From JBCBKL01 sp038521825 (GTDB lineage: Bacteria > Pseudomonadota > Alphaproteobacteria > Rhodobacterales > Rhodobacteraceae), in the NCBI GenBank assembly GCA_038521825.1, contig JBCBKL010000003.1, forward strand, positions 1 through 64,000: 64,000 bases of DNA, read 5' to 3'. The notes under the pieces are model-generated. The model did no database searches. It was not told the origin of the DNA and was given only the letters and a program-made list of their open reading frames with translations. This document shows, piece by piece, positions 8,292 to 16,637 of the stretch. Position numbers and translations under genes: made by a program. The first letter of the stretch is position 1. Each line of letters opens with the position of its first letter.

Positions 8292-9721
8292 CAGTGAACC
8301 TCCTGAACTGGGATGAGCGGTCTGTTGGGTGGTTTTGGTGTGAGAGGCATGTCGCGCAACTGTGTCGCCGTGGCGCGGGGTGCCAAGCCATAGAAAACGA
8401 GCGCGGGGCCGGTCAGGTTGGCGTTGCTGAGCGCGGGTTCCAGCGCGGCCAGTGTCGTCTCGAGGATCTTCTGTTCGGGTCGGGATGCGTTCTCGACCAC
8501 GGTGACAGGGGTCGCGGGATTGGCCCCGTGCATCAGAAGCCGCCCCTGAATAAAGCGGGCAGCTCGCTTGCCCATGTATATCGCGGCGACTTCACCCGAG
8601 CGGGCGAGCGCCTTCCAGTCGTGATCGGCAAAGCCCCTCATGTCGTGGCCGGTGAGGAACCGGACGGAGGAATTGCGGCCTCGTTTGGTGAGGCTTTGGC
8701 CGATCGTAGCGACTGCGGCGGAGGCCGATGTGATGCCCGGGACGATCGAATACGCAATGCCTGCCGCCGCGACCGCTTCGATTTCTTCGTCGAGGCGGCC
8801 AAAGACAGTGGCGTCGCCAGATTTCAGACGCACGACCTGCGCGTCTTGCGATCCGTGCTCGACCAGCAAGCCGTCGATATCGCTTTGAGCCGTGGAGGGT
8901 CCGAACCCTTCCTTGCCGACATCGATCATCGTGGCCTCGCGGCGGGCGAGTTCGAGGATTTCGGCGCTGACCAGGCGGTCGTAAATCACGACATCCGCCT
9001 CATCGAGCGCCTTGCGGGCCTTGAGCGTCAGAAGCTCAGGGTCGCCGGGGCCTGCGCCCACGAAAGCGACATGGCCCGGCCGTGCCTTTTTTGTGAGGTG
9101 GTCGGCGAGCAGGTAGTGCAGCGCCGGTTCGACCGCCTCGATACCCTCGGTCATGGCGCGCGGGCCTGCATCGAAGTAATAGTCGCGCCAGAAATCGCGG
9201 CGGGGGCGACCAAAGGGTAGTTTTTCGGCCATGGTCCGAAAGCCCTTGCCGATCCGGGCGAGGGGCCCAAGGGTCGCGGGCAGCTGTTCTTCGAGATCAG
9301 CCTTGATGGCGCGGGCCAGAACGGGCGCGGCCCCCTCTGTGCCGATCGCGACGGTCACAGGGTCACGGTCGACGATGGCGGGGGTGATGAACTGGCTGTC
9401 TGCGAGGTTATCGACGATATTGACCAAAGCCCCATCGGCGCGGGCAATCGCTGCGGTGCGAGCATCCTCGGCCTTGTCTTCGTCGGCAGCATAGAACAGT
9501 GCGGCGCACAGCGTGTCGCCGGGCTCGAGCGGGCGGCGGGCGAGATAGAGCTTGCCTTCGGCGCTCCAGCGAAGAATCTCGGGGGCGGGGTTTTGGGCGA
9601 AGACGGAGAGCCTGGCAGTGGTCTTGAGCAAGAGGCGAAGTTTGGCCAGTGCCGCATCGCCGCCGCCTGAGACGACGACCCGGCGGCCCGATGTGGCGAG
9701 GAAGATTGGGAAATGATCCAT
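8291..9721 (-). CDS. cysG: Siroheme synthase, trifunctional CysG
   Basis: This enzyme converts uroporphyrinogen III to siroheme, the sulfite reductase cofactor. The 476-residue protein has both CysG modules. The N-terminal dehydrogenase/ferrochelatase part is CysG(B)-like (FPIFLATSGRRVVVSGGGDAALAKLRLLL, then VAIGTEGAAPVLARAIKADLE). The C-terminal SUMT methyltransferase part carries VAFVGAGPGDPELLTLKARKAL, VVYD-like VVIYDRLVS and RLKSGDATVFGR. It is the first gene of the minus-strand operon cysG-DUF2849-cysI-cysH-DUF934. The 146 bp upstream separate it from a divergent Lrp-type regulator. Confidence 0.93.
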   Translation of the reverse strand: MDHFPIFLATSGRRVVVSGGGDAALAKLRLLLKTTARLSVFAQNPAPEILRWSAEGKLYLARRPLEPGDTLCAALFYAADEDKAEDARTAAIARADGALVNIVDNLADSQFITPAIVDRDPVTVAIGTEGAAPVLARAIKADLEEQLPATLGPLARIGKGFRTMAEKLPFGRPRRDFWRDYYFDAGPRAMTEGIEAVEPALHYLLADHLTKKARPGHVAFVGAGPGDPELLTLKARKALDEADVVIYDRLVSAEILELARREATMIDVGKEGFGPSTAQSDIDGLLVEHGSQDAQVVRLKSGDATVFGRLDEEIEAVAAAGIAYSIVPGITSASAAVATIGQSLTKRGRNSSVRFLTGHDMRGFADHDWKALARSGEVAAIYMGKRAARFIQGRLLMHGANPATPVTVVENASRPEQKILETTLAALEPALSNANLTGPALVFYGLAPRATATQLRDMPLTPKPPNRPLIPVQEVH

Positions 9722-9867
9722 GTCTGGTAGGTGCCTGGCTTGTAAGACTTGGGTTGCAATATAGGAAATTGTTCTGTCTATGAGCTATATGGCTAGCTGA
9801 ATAAGGACATATGTTCTGAATGGCTGAGAGGTTGGAACGGGAGAACCAAGAATGACGCGAGACCGGA
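9722..9867. promoter_or_regulatory. Divergent promoter region between cysG and the Lrp-type regulator
   Basis: This AT-rich 146-bp gap must hold the cysG operon promoter (minus) and the regulator promoter (plus). Two short dyads are visible: AGCTA-N6-TAGCT at 9783-9798 and the near-palindrome GGACATATGTTC at 9805-9816. They are candidates for Lrp-family binding. The exact promoter boxes cannot be fixed by eye. Confidence 0.45.
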
Positions 9868-10329
9868 ATGTCTGTTCGGATTGATGCGCTGGATCGCAAA
9901 ATTCTTGCTGAACTGCAGAGGGATGCGAGCCAGTCGCTGGACGAGATCGCTAGGGAGGTGGGCAGTTCCAAGACGCCTGTCTGGAACCGGATCCGGAAAC
10001 TGCGCGAGGCCGGTGTGATCGGCCAGCAGACCGCCATTCTGGATGCAGAGGCGCTTGGGTTCGAGGCGTGTTTCTTTGTCCTGATCCGCACGTCGGAACA
10101 TGAAGCGGAATGGCAGGCGCGGTTCCTCAAGGCGCTTCGCGATCGGCCCGAGGTGCAGGAGGCGCACCGGCTTGCGGGAGATATCGATTACATTCTCAAG
10201 GTGCGGGTGCAGAACGCCCGGGCCTATGACGCGTTCTATCAGGCGCTGATCTCGGAAGTGCGGGTGCATAACGTCACGGCGCTTTTGTCGATGGAAGAGA
10301 TCAAGTCGACAACGATGCTGCCGCTTTAG
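9868..10329 (+). CDS. Lrp/AsnC-family transcriptional regulator
   Basis: This 153-residue DNA-binding protein has the Lrp architecture. An N-terminal helix-turn-helix (IDALDRKILAELQRDASQSLDEIAREVGSSKTPVWNRIRKLREAGVI, residues 4-50) is followed by the RAM/ligand-binding alpha-beta domain (ACFFVLIRTSEHE, VQEAHRLAGDIDYILKVRV). It is divergent from the cysG operon. Position suggests that it controls sulfate assimilation in response to an amino acid such as cysteine; this is inference from context. Confidence 0.9.
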   Translation: MSVRIDALDRKILAELQRDASQSLDEIAREVGSSKTPVWNRIRKLREAGVIGQQTAILDAEALGFEACFFVLIRTSEHEAEWQARFLKALRDRPEVQEAHRLAGDIDYILKVRVQNARAYDAFYQALISEVRVHNVTALLSMEEIKSTTMLPL

Positions 10330-10415
10330 GGGCTGTTCCCAAAAGGTGCGCTTCCGCGCATTCGTTTCATAACAAGTTGTGCCGCGCCGCTCACCTTGGG
10401 CGTCGGGGCAGCTTG

Positions 10416-11582
10416 TCAGATTTCGACGACCAGTTCGTCGAGTTTGTGAAAGTGGTAGCTGTCAGAATACTGGGGTGCGCTCGCGAGCCGGAGATCGCGG
10501 TGCGCTTTGAACAAGGCCGGCAGGGCGACCTGCATCTCGAGCCGCGCCAGCGGCGCCCCGATGCAGAAATGCAGGCCGCCGCCGAAGGCCACATGCTGTC
10601 TGGCATCACGCGTCGGGTCGAACCGGTCCGGATCGGACCAACGTTCCGGATCGCGGCCGGCCGAGCCCAGTACCAATGCAACCTCGTCACCGGGTTGCAG
10701 CCGGTGTTCGCCCAACCCGACCGGCTCGTACACATACCGCGTGAACACATGCAGAGGCGGATCGAAGCGCAGCAATTCCTCGACAGTTTTTTCGATAGCG
10801 CCCGGGACGAGTGCCGAGGCAGGTGTCTGGTTTTCGAGTAATGTCTTGATCGCGTTACCCAGGCTGTGAACCGTCGCCTCGTGCCCTGCGTTCAGCAGCA
10901 GGATCAGGGTCGAGATCATTTCGTCGGCGCTGAGCCTTTCGCCATCCTCTTCCGCCGCGATCAGGTGCGAGATCAGGTCATCGCCTGGGGCTGTCCGGCG
11001 CTCCTCGACGTAAGCCCGCAAGAAGTCCGAGAATTCCCGCGCAGCATCGGCCGCCGCCTCTTCGATGGCGCGGGTCCGGTTGGCCTGATACATGGCGACC
11101 ATCGCCGTCGACCACCGCAAGAGATCAGGCGCCATGCTTTCCGGCACGCCCATCAGCCGTGCAATGACGCGCACTGGGATCGGTTGGCAAAAGGTGGGGA
11201 TCAGATCCGCGCCGGATTCGAACCGGGCGAGCGCATCGCCCGTAATCTCGGTAATGTCTGGTGTCAGATGCGTGATCCGGCGCGAGGTAAAGGCCCGCAG
11301 CACCAGACTGCGCAGGCGTGTGTGCCGAGGCGGCTCAAGCTCCAGCAGCGAGTGCCGTTCGACCGCATCGAAATCCGCAAGATGGCCAGGGAACGATTTG
11401 CCGCCGGGCGCTTGCCGCCCCAAACGCCTGTCCCGCAGGAGGGCATGAACCGTCGCGTGATCGAAGGCGGCCAGCATGCCGTAATCCTGCCAGAAAAGCG
11501 TTGGCCCCTGACTGCGCGCGCGTGCATAGGCTGTGTAGGGATCCTGTACAAACTCCGGATCGGAAAGCGATTGTATGAACAT
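10416..11582 (-). CDS. Cytochrome P450
   Basis: This 388-residue soluble bacterial P450 would mono-oxygenate an unknown small substrate, using electrons from a ferredoxin and its reductase. Diagnostic motifs are present: the I-helix oxygen-activation motif (NAGHEAT), the K-helix ExxR (EELLR) and the heme loop FGGGLHFCIGAPLARLE with the cysteine ligand. The frame stays open far upstream antisense to dctB. I start at ATG 11582 because MFIQSLSDPEFVQDPYTAYARAR matches the normal P450 N-terminus. No dedicated ferredoxin or substrate-pathway gene is adjacent. It sits divergently, 60 bp from dctB. Confidence 0.93.
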   Translation of the reverse strand: MFIQSLSDPEFVQDPYTAYARARSQGPTLFWQDYGMLAAFDHATVHALLRDRRLGRQAPGGKSFPGHLADFDAVERHSLLELEPPRHTRLRSLVLRAFTSRRITHLTPDITEITGDALARFESGADLIPTFCQPIPVRVIARLMGVPESMAPDLLRWSTAMVAMYQANRTRAIEEAAADAAREFSDFLRAYVEERRTAPGDDLISHLIAAEEDGERLSADEMISTLILLLNAGHEATVHSLGNAIKTLLENQTPASALVPGAIEKTVEELLRFDPPLHVFTRYVYEPVGLGEHRLQPGDEVALVLGSAGRDPERWSDPDRFDPTRDARQHVAFGGGLHFCIGAPLARLEMQVALPALFKAHRDLRLASAPQYSDSYHFHKLDELVVEI

Positions 11583-11642
11583 GGGCCCATCCTTAGGCCC
11601 CGGTCTGGCCAATGCAAAGGCCCTGCGGCTAGAGTATGTTCC

Positions 11643-13394
11643 ATGATGAGTGGATCGGCGCGGCGCGCCTTCATTGCTGTCGGGTTTCTGGTCGCCGTCG
11701 CGGTCGCGGGCGCCTTTGTCTGGCGTTACGGCTATATCCAGGCCCTTGGACAATTGAGCCGACAGGCGTCGTCGGATCTTGCGCTGGCCAGCGACCGCCT
11801 TACCGGTCAGCTGCAGCGATACCGGGAACTGGCAGTTCTGACGGCGGATCATCCGACGATCATGCGGGCACTGCAAGATGGTCCCACGGGCCCTGTCAAT
11901 GATCTGCTGCTTGAGATCGCCGACAAGACGGCCGCGCTGGATCTGCAACTGATCGATGTGAAGGGCCGCCAGATCGCGGGGGCCGCCGGGATGATGATCC
12001 GGGGAGATCTGCGTGGCGCGCCCCATATCAGCCGGGCCCTGCAGGGAGCGTTGGGCCTGGGGCATGGTCTGGTGCCCGAAACAGCCCAGAGGGTTTATCG
12101 CTATGCCGCACCTGTCTTCGGACCCGACGGTGCGGTTGCAGGCGTAGTTGTCGTCATCGCCGACATGGGCGGGGTCGAATGGGATTGGGTTGGATCGAAC
12201 CCAGCGGTCTTTTTCACCGACGAGGCCGGGATCGTGTTTGTCACAAACCGATCCGAACTGATCTTTTGGCGGCGACCCGAAGGGCAGCCTGGACTTGTCC
12301 CGCCGGGCGGGCCGCCAAAACCCTTCGACAGCTATGACCTGATGCAACACGAAATCTGGCAGATGGGTTGGGGGCCCTATCTGCCCGCAAACGCGCTCCA
12401 TCTCGTGCGCCCCTTGCCGGTCATCGGACTGACCGGCGAGGTCCTGGTCGACGTCGCACCCGCACGGCGTCTGGCCACGTTGCAGACGGCGGCCTTTGCC
12501 GCGCTGTGCCTCGCCTTTGGGGCGCTCCTGTTTCTTGCCACGATCCGGCGGCAAACACTCGCTGAGGCGAATGCCCAGCTTGAGGCACGGGTTGCTGAAC
12601 GGACGGGCGCGCTTTCGGCCGCTAATCTGAGGATGCTCAACGAGATCTATGAGCGCGAAGAGGCGCAAAAAGCCTTGGCGCGGGCGCAGGCCGATCTGGT
12701 CGAGGCGGGCAAGCTCAGCGCATTGGGCCAGATGAGCGCCGGAATCAGCCATGAACTCAACCAACCTCTCATGGCGATCCGGTCCTTTGCCGAAAACGGT
12801 GTAGCGTTTCTGAAGAATGGCAATCCGGAGCGGACGGCCGAGAACCTGGACCGCATTTCGGACATGGCCCGGCGGATGGGCAGGATCATCAAGAACCTGC
12901 GGGCCTTTGCCAAGCAAGAGGCGGAGCCGGCGGTACGGGTGGATGTCGCGCAGGTGCTTTCGTCGGCGATCGAACTGGCGGGCGTCCGGATGCGGCAAGA
13001 AGGCGTTACGCTTGATTACGAACCGCCGGCCGGACCGATCTGGGTGCGTGGTGGTGAGGTCCGTCTTGGGCAGGTCTTCGTCAACTTGATCTCGAACGCT
13101 CTTGACGCCATGGCCGGAGAGGAACAGCGCCGACTGACCGTCGTGATAGGCCAAGGCGACGCCATCACCATCGAATTCTCGGATACCGGCCCAGGCATCG
13201 ATATGCCGGACAAGGTGTTCGAGCCGTTCTATTCCACTAAGGAAGTGGGTGCTTCAGAGGGCTTGGGCCTTGGCCTGTCGATCAGTTACGGGATCGTTCA
13301 GAGTTTCGGAGGAGTCATCAAGGGCTATAACGGCGACCAGGGGGCGGTCTTTGCCGTCAGCCTGCAACCTTGGGAACAAAGCGAGGCCGCATGA
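11643..13394 (+). CDS. dctB: C4-dicarboxylate sensor histidine kinase
   Basis: This 583-residue inner-membrane kinase senses external C4-dicarboxylates and phosphorylates the regulator encoded next to it. A first membrane segment lies at about residues 9-28, a periplasmic sensor domain spans ~30-275 and a second segment lies at 279-299. A coiled-coil linker leads to the HisKA domain with the phospho-acceptor His370 in SAGISHELNQPL. The HATPase part shows NLISNALDA, FSDTGPGID and GLGLGLSISYGIV. I choose ATG 11643 over longer in-frame options because it places the first membrane segment at the N-terminus. It overlaps dctD by 4 bp (ATGA). Confidence 0.92.
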   Translation: MMSGSARRAFIAVGFLVAVAVAGAFVWRYGYIQALGQLSRQASSDLALASDRLTGQLQRYRELAVLTADHPTIMRALQDGPTGPVNDLLLEIADKTAALDLQLIDVKGRQIAGAAGMMIRGDLRGAPHISRALQGALGLGHGLVPETAQRVYRYAAPVFGPDGAVAGVVVVIADMGGVEWDWVGSNPAVFFTDEAGIVFVTNRSELIFWRRPEGQPGLVPPGGPPKPFDSYDLMQHEIWQMGWGPYLPANALHLVRPLPVIGLTGEVLVDVAPARRLATLQTAAFAALCLAFGALLFLATIRRQTLAEANAQLEARVAERTGALSAANLRMLNEIYEREEAQKALARAQADLVEAGKLSALGQMSAGISHELNQPLMAIRSFAENGVAFLKNGNPERTAENLDRISDMARRMGRIIKNLRAFAKQEAEPAVRVDVAQVLSSAIELAGVRMRQEGVTLDYEPPAGPIWVRGGEVRLGQVFVNLISNALDAMAGEEQRRLTVVIGQGDAITIEFSDTGPGIDMPDKVFEPFYSTKEVGASEGLGLGLSISYGIVQSFGGVIKGYNGDQGAVFAVSLQPWEQSEAA

Positions 13395-14617
13395 GCCGGA
13401 ACGTTCTGGTGGTCGACGACGATGCAGCGGTGCGGGATGCGATTTCGCAGACGCTGGAGTTGGCGGACATGCATCCTTTTGCTGCCGCGTCGTTCGTTGC
13501 TGCCAAAGACAGGATACGGGCGGATTTCGACGGGGTGATCCTGTCCGATATCCGGATGCCTGGCCGGGACGGATTCCATCTGTTGGGTTATACGCGCAAG
13601 GTTGATCCCGATTTGCCCGTCATTCTGCTGACGGGAGAGGGCGACATTCCGATGGCGGTTCAGGCCATGGGGCAGGGTGCCTTCGATTTCCTTGAGAAGC
13701 CCTGCGCCCCTGCCGATCTGGTGGCCGTCATCGAACGTGCGTTCAAGACCCGGTCGCTCGTCTTGGAAAACCGCCGACTGCGCGAGTTGGTTGAAAGCGG
13801 GGATCCGGCGGCCCGGATGATATTCGGCCGATCGGATCTGGCCGACGGGCTAAGGGCGCGGGTGCGCCGCGTTGGTCCGCTGGAGACCGAGGTGCTGGTT
13901 ACCGGTGCGCCCGGCACGGGGATCTCCAAAGTGGCCGAGGTGGTTCATCTCAGCTCCCCCAGATCCAAGGCGCCGTTCGTCAAGCGCGCCGCCAAGGGGT
14001 TAGATCCCGATGCGTTGGAAGAGGCTTTGGTTGCGGGCAAGGGCGGCAGCCTCTTTGTCGATGAGATCACGCAGATGCCCGCAGCGACGCAACTCCTGCT
14101 GATTGAAGCGATTGAGGCCGGATCAGAGACCCGGCTGATTGCGGGCAGCACTCGCGATCTGGCTGCGTCGGTCGAGGCTCGCGAGTTAAATGTCGATCTG
14201 TACTATCGGCTCGAAGTCATGCCGGTCCGCATTCCATCGCTTTCTGAGCGGCGCGAGGATATTCCTGTGCTCTTCCGCCACTATGTCGATCAGGCCAGTG
14301 AGCAGGCCGGGCTTGACCCGCCCGAGATTACTCCGGTGGTGATTGCAGAACTGATGGCGCAGGATTGGCCCGGCAATGCACGGGCCCTTATGTCGGCGGC
14401 CATGCGATTTGCGCTCGGGGTCGAGCACGACGCGGCGGCCGAGGTCGGACTGGGGCTTGTGGAGCAAATGGCGCAGGTCGAACGGTCGATCCTTGCACAG
14501 GCTTTACGCCGACATGCAGGTCAGGCGACTGCTGCCGCAGAGGAACTGAAACTGCCGCGCAAGACGTTCTACGACAAGCTCGCGCGACACGGGATTCGGC
14601 CTGAGGAATTCCGTTAG
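13391..14617 (+). CDS. dctD: C4-dicarboxylate response regulator, DctD-like with degenerate AAA+ domain
   Basis: This 408-residue regulator has a receiver domain (DD at 9-10, phosphorylatable Asp53 in LSDIRMPGRDG, Lys in FLEKP), a central AAA+ region and a C-terminal Fis-type helix-turn-helix (GQATAAAEELKLPRKTFYDKLARHGI). The central domain is unusual. The Walker A position reads GAPGTGIS (172-179), with Ile in place of the catalytic Lys. The sigma54-contacting GAFTGA loop is absent: only about 25 residues separate APFVKRAA from the Walker B segment SLFVDEI. It therefore probably does not activate sigma54 RNA polymerase, but binds DNA and acts with sigma70. It starts at ATG 13391, coupled to dctB. 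Confidence 0.9.
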   Translation: MSRNVLVVDDDAAVRDAISQTLELADMHPFAAASFVAAKDRIRADFDGVILSDIRMPGRDGFHLLGYTRKVDPDLPVILLTGEGDIPMAVQAMGQGAFDFLEKPCAPADLVAVIERAFKTRSLVLENRRLRELVESGDPAARMIFGRSDLADGLRARVRRVGPLETEVLVTGAPGTGISKVAEVVHLSSPRSKAPFVKRAAKGLDPDALEEALVAGKGGSLFVDEITQMPAATQLLLIEAIEAGSETRLIAGSTRDLAASVEARELNVDLYYRLEVMPVRIPSLSERREDIPVLFRHYVDQASEQAGLDPPEITPVVIAELMAQDWPGNARALMSAAMRFALGVEHDAAAEVGLGLVEQMAQVERSILAQALRRHAGQATAAAEELKLPRKTFYDKLARHGIRPEEFR

Positions 14618-14621
14618 TATC

Positions 14622-14671
14622 TGTGCGGATTTCCGCACATCACGCCCTATACCTGTGTGGATATCCGCATT
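14622..14671. promoter_or_regulatory. Two tandem palindromic operators upstream of dctP, probable DctD sites
   Basis: Site 1 (14622-14639) is a perfect palindrome, TGTGCGGA-TT-TCCGCACA. Site 2 (14654-14671), TGTGTGGA-TA-TCCGCATT, is the same sequence with three of 16 arm positions changed. Their centres are 32 bp apart, three helical turns, so dimers would bind on the same DNA face. They lie about 190 bp before dctP, immediately after dctD. DctD is known to bind tandem sites upstream of dicarboxylate transporter genes; assigning these to it is inference. The 14672-14858 stretch is AT-rich and should contain the promoter. I see no convincing sigma54 -24/-12 element. Confidence 0.75.
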
Positions 14672-14858
14672 TCCCGCAGTAGTGGTAGTACTCTGCATCT
14701 TAGAAAGCCTCTTTAACAGTTTGAAAATCCTTAATAAAAAATTAATCAACAACTTTAGAGAGAAAGGATTGCCACGGTTTTGCCGCAAATCAGAGACTGC
14801 AGAAGTCCCGCGCTCCCTGCGGGCCGAAAGCTGCAAAATGTTTCTGGGAGGGAACACT

Positions 14859-15860
14859 ATGAAGTTGCTCAAAGCCGCCGCGGCGGTCCTCGCTCTCACC
14901 GTTAGCTCGCAAGCTGTTCAGGCCGCTTGTGACGCAGGCGAGATGGTTATCAAGTTCAGCCACGTCACCAATACTGACCGCCACCCCAAAGGCATTGCCG
15001 CAACATTGTTGGCCGAGCGCGTCAACACCGAGATGAACGGCACGGCCTGCATGGAGGTCTATCCGAACTCAACCCTCTACAATGACGACCAAGTTCTTGA
15101 AGCGATGCTGCAAGGCGATGTTCAGATCGCTGCACCTTCGTTGTCGAAATTCGAAACCTTCACAAAGCAATTCCGCATCTTTGATCTGCCGTTCATGTTC
15201 GTGAACATCGACGCGGTCGATGCCTTCCAGGTGTCAGACACGGGGCAGGCGATGAAGGAGTCGATGGTGCGTCGTGGCCTTCTGGGTCTTGAATTTTGGC
15301 ACAACGGGATGAAGCAGTTCTCGGCCAACAAGCCGCTGATGAATCCCGGTGATGCCGACGGCCTAAAATTCCGCGTCCAACCTTCCGACGTTCTGGTCGC
15401 GCAGATGGAAGCCTTGGGTGCGTCGCCTCAGCCGATGTCCTTCAAAGAGGTCTATGGCGCTCTCCAGACCGGCGTTGTCGACGGCCAAGAGAACACATGG
15501 TCAAACATCTATGGCCAGAAATTCTTTGAAGTACAGGACGGTATCACTGAAACCAACCACGGCATCATCGACTATCTGGTCGTGACGAGTGTCGACTGGA
15601 TGGAAAGCCTGGATCCAGAGGTGCGGGAGCAGTTCACCACGATCCTGCGCGAAGTGACCGAAGTGCGGAACGGCGAAGCCTTTGCTGTGAACGAAGCGGC
15701 CAAGAAGGCGATTGTCGATGCCGGCGGCACCATCCGGCAGCTTTCGCCGGAACAGCGTCAGGCATGGGTCGATGTGATGAAGCCCGTCTGGCAACAGTTC
15801 GAGGGTGACGTGGGCGCCGATAATATTGCCGCCGCCCAGGCGATCAACGCGTCCATGTAA
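14859..15860 (+). CDS. dctP: TRAP transporter C4-dicarboxylate-binding protein
   Basis: This periplasmic protein captures C4-dicarboxylates and hands them to the DctQM permease. The 333-residue product starts with a signal peptide (MKLLKAAAAVLALTVSSQAVQA, cleavage near residue 22). It shows DctP blocks IKFSHVTNTDRHPKG, FDLPFMFVNIDAVDAF, LGLEFWHNGMKQFSANK and the binding-site region LKFRVQPSDVLVAQMEALGASPQPMSFKEVYGALQTGVVDGQEN. The start at 14859 follows a strong GGGAGGG ribosome site. The longer open frame upstream covers the operator region and is not coding. A hairpin region downstream probably reduces read-through to dctQ. Confidence 0.95.
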   Translation: MKLLKAAAAVLALTVSSQAVQAACDAGEMVIKFSHVTNTDRHPKGIAATLLAERVNTEMNGTACMEVYPNSTLYNDDQVLEAMLQGDVQIAAPSLSKFETFTKQFRIFDLPFMFVNIDAVDAFQVSDTGQAMKESMVRRGLLGLEFWHNGMKQFSANKPLMNPGDADGLKFRVQPSDVLVAQMEALGASPQPMSFKEVYGALQTGVVDGQENTWSNIYGQKFFEVQDGITETNHGIIDYLVVTSVDWMESLDPEVREQFTTILREVTEVRNGEAFAVNEAAKKAIVDAGGTIRQLSPEQRQAWVDVMKPVWQQFEGDVGADNIAAAQAINASM

Positions 15861-15868
15861 GACGCTTC

Positions 15869-15933
15869 GGATGGCGGTGCAGGCCGCCATCCAAACATGG
15901 CCGGACGACGTGAGCGCCCGGCCATCCTTTTTT
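15869..15933 (+). terminator. Two hairpins with a U tract between dctP and dctQ (attenuator)
   Basis: Two stem-loops lie in the 87-bp gap. The first is a perfect 9-bp stem (GGATGGCGG / CCGCCATCC, 15869-15892). The second is an 8-bp stem (ATGGCCGG 15897-15904 / CCGGCCAT 15918-15925) followed by CC and six T at 15928-15933, a textbook intrinsic terminator. Partial termination here would give much more binding protein than permease, as is common for TRAP and ABC operons. The first stem could also protect the dctP mRNA 3' end. Confidence 0.75.
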
Positions 15934-15947
15934 ACCGGGGACTTCCG

Positions 15948-16634
15948 ATGAGCAGTGGGAAATACGCGCCTGAGACGGCGCTTGGCCGGGTCATCCACGA
16001 ACTGGAAGAAACGGCGATCGCGGTCATTCTAGGTTTGATGACGATGATCACCTTCGTGAACGTCGTCCTCAGATACGGCTTTAACACATCGTTGATCTGG
16101 GGTCTTGAGGTCGTCCTGATCCTGTTTGCCTGGCTGATCGTGTTCGGCGTCAGCTATGCGGTGAAGATAACGGCCCATCTGGGCGTCGACGCGATCATCA
16201 ACCTTCTCAGTCCGAAATGGCGCAAAACACTCGCGCTGATCTCGGCCGCCTGCTGCATCTTCTACGCCTTTCTTCTGCTCAAAGGATCGTGGGACTATTG
16301 GGCACCCTTCGCCGCCATGCAACCGACCGAGGGCCGCTGGTTCCCGATGGGCTTTACCGAAGGTGTACGCGACCGGGCCTTTTACACCACTGATCAGGTG
16401 CCGATGCTCGAGATGTTTCGCTGGCTCGAACCTTTGATCAACTATGGTGACGAGTACGACAAGCTGCCGCGTGTGATCCCCTATGCGATCCTGCCCGTCG
16501 GCTGTGCGCTGCTACTATACCGCTTTATTGAAGCCACCATCGGGATCATCCGCGGCGACCGCGAGAGCCTGATCGTCAGTCACGAAGCAGAGGACGCGGT
16601 CGAGGAAGCCGCCGCCGCGAACCGGGGGACCTGA
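15948..16634 (+). CDS. dctQ: TRAP transporter small permease
   Basis: This 228-residue inner-membrane protein is the small subunit of the C4-dicarboxylate TRAP transporter. It contains the four expected hydrophobic segments: AVILGLMTMITFVNVVLRYGF, WGLEVVLILFAWLIVFGVSY, LISAACCIFYAFLLL and a last one around IPYAILPVGCALLLYRF. The arginine-containing block FVNVVLRY and a tryptophan-rich loop are typical of DctQ. A long hydrophilic insert around the third loop makes it a bit larger than average. ATG 15948 follows GGGGA. dctM begins 3 bp after its stop. Confidence 0.92.
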   Translation: MSSGKYAPETALGRVIHELEETAIAVILGLMTMITFVNVVLRYGFNTSLIWGLEVVLILFAWLIVFGVSYAVKITAHLGVDAIINLLSPKWRKTLALISAACCIFYAFLLLKGSWDYWAPFAAMQPTEGRWFPMGFTEGVRDRAFYTTDQVPMLEMFRWLEPLINYGDEYDKLPRVIPYAILPVGCALLLYRFIEATIGIIRGDRESLIVSHEAEDAVEEAAAANRGT

Positions 16635-16637
16635 TCT

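Noticed and set aside
10866..11642. Plus-strand extension of the dctB frame antisense to the P450
   Set aside because: The extension is low-complexity Arg/Pro-rich shadow sequence. The kinase begins with its membrane segment after ATG 11643.
10416..13154. A 912-codon minus-strand open frame covering the P450 and the antisense of dctB
   Set aside because: Only the 10416-11582 part has P450 sequence. The rest is the GC-rich antisense shadow of the histidine kinase and has no protein-family features.
14672..14858. A sigma54 promoter before dctP (TGCCACGGTTTTGCC near 14770-14784)
   Set aside because: It lacks the invariant GG of the -24 element and the spacing is wrong. The regulator also lacks the sigma54 contact loop.
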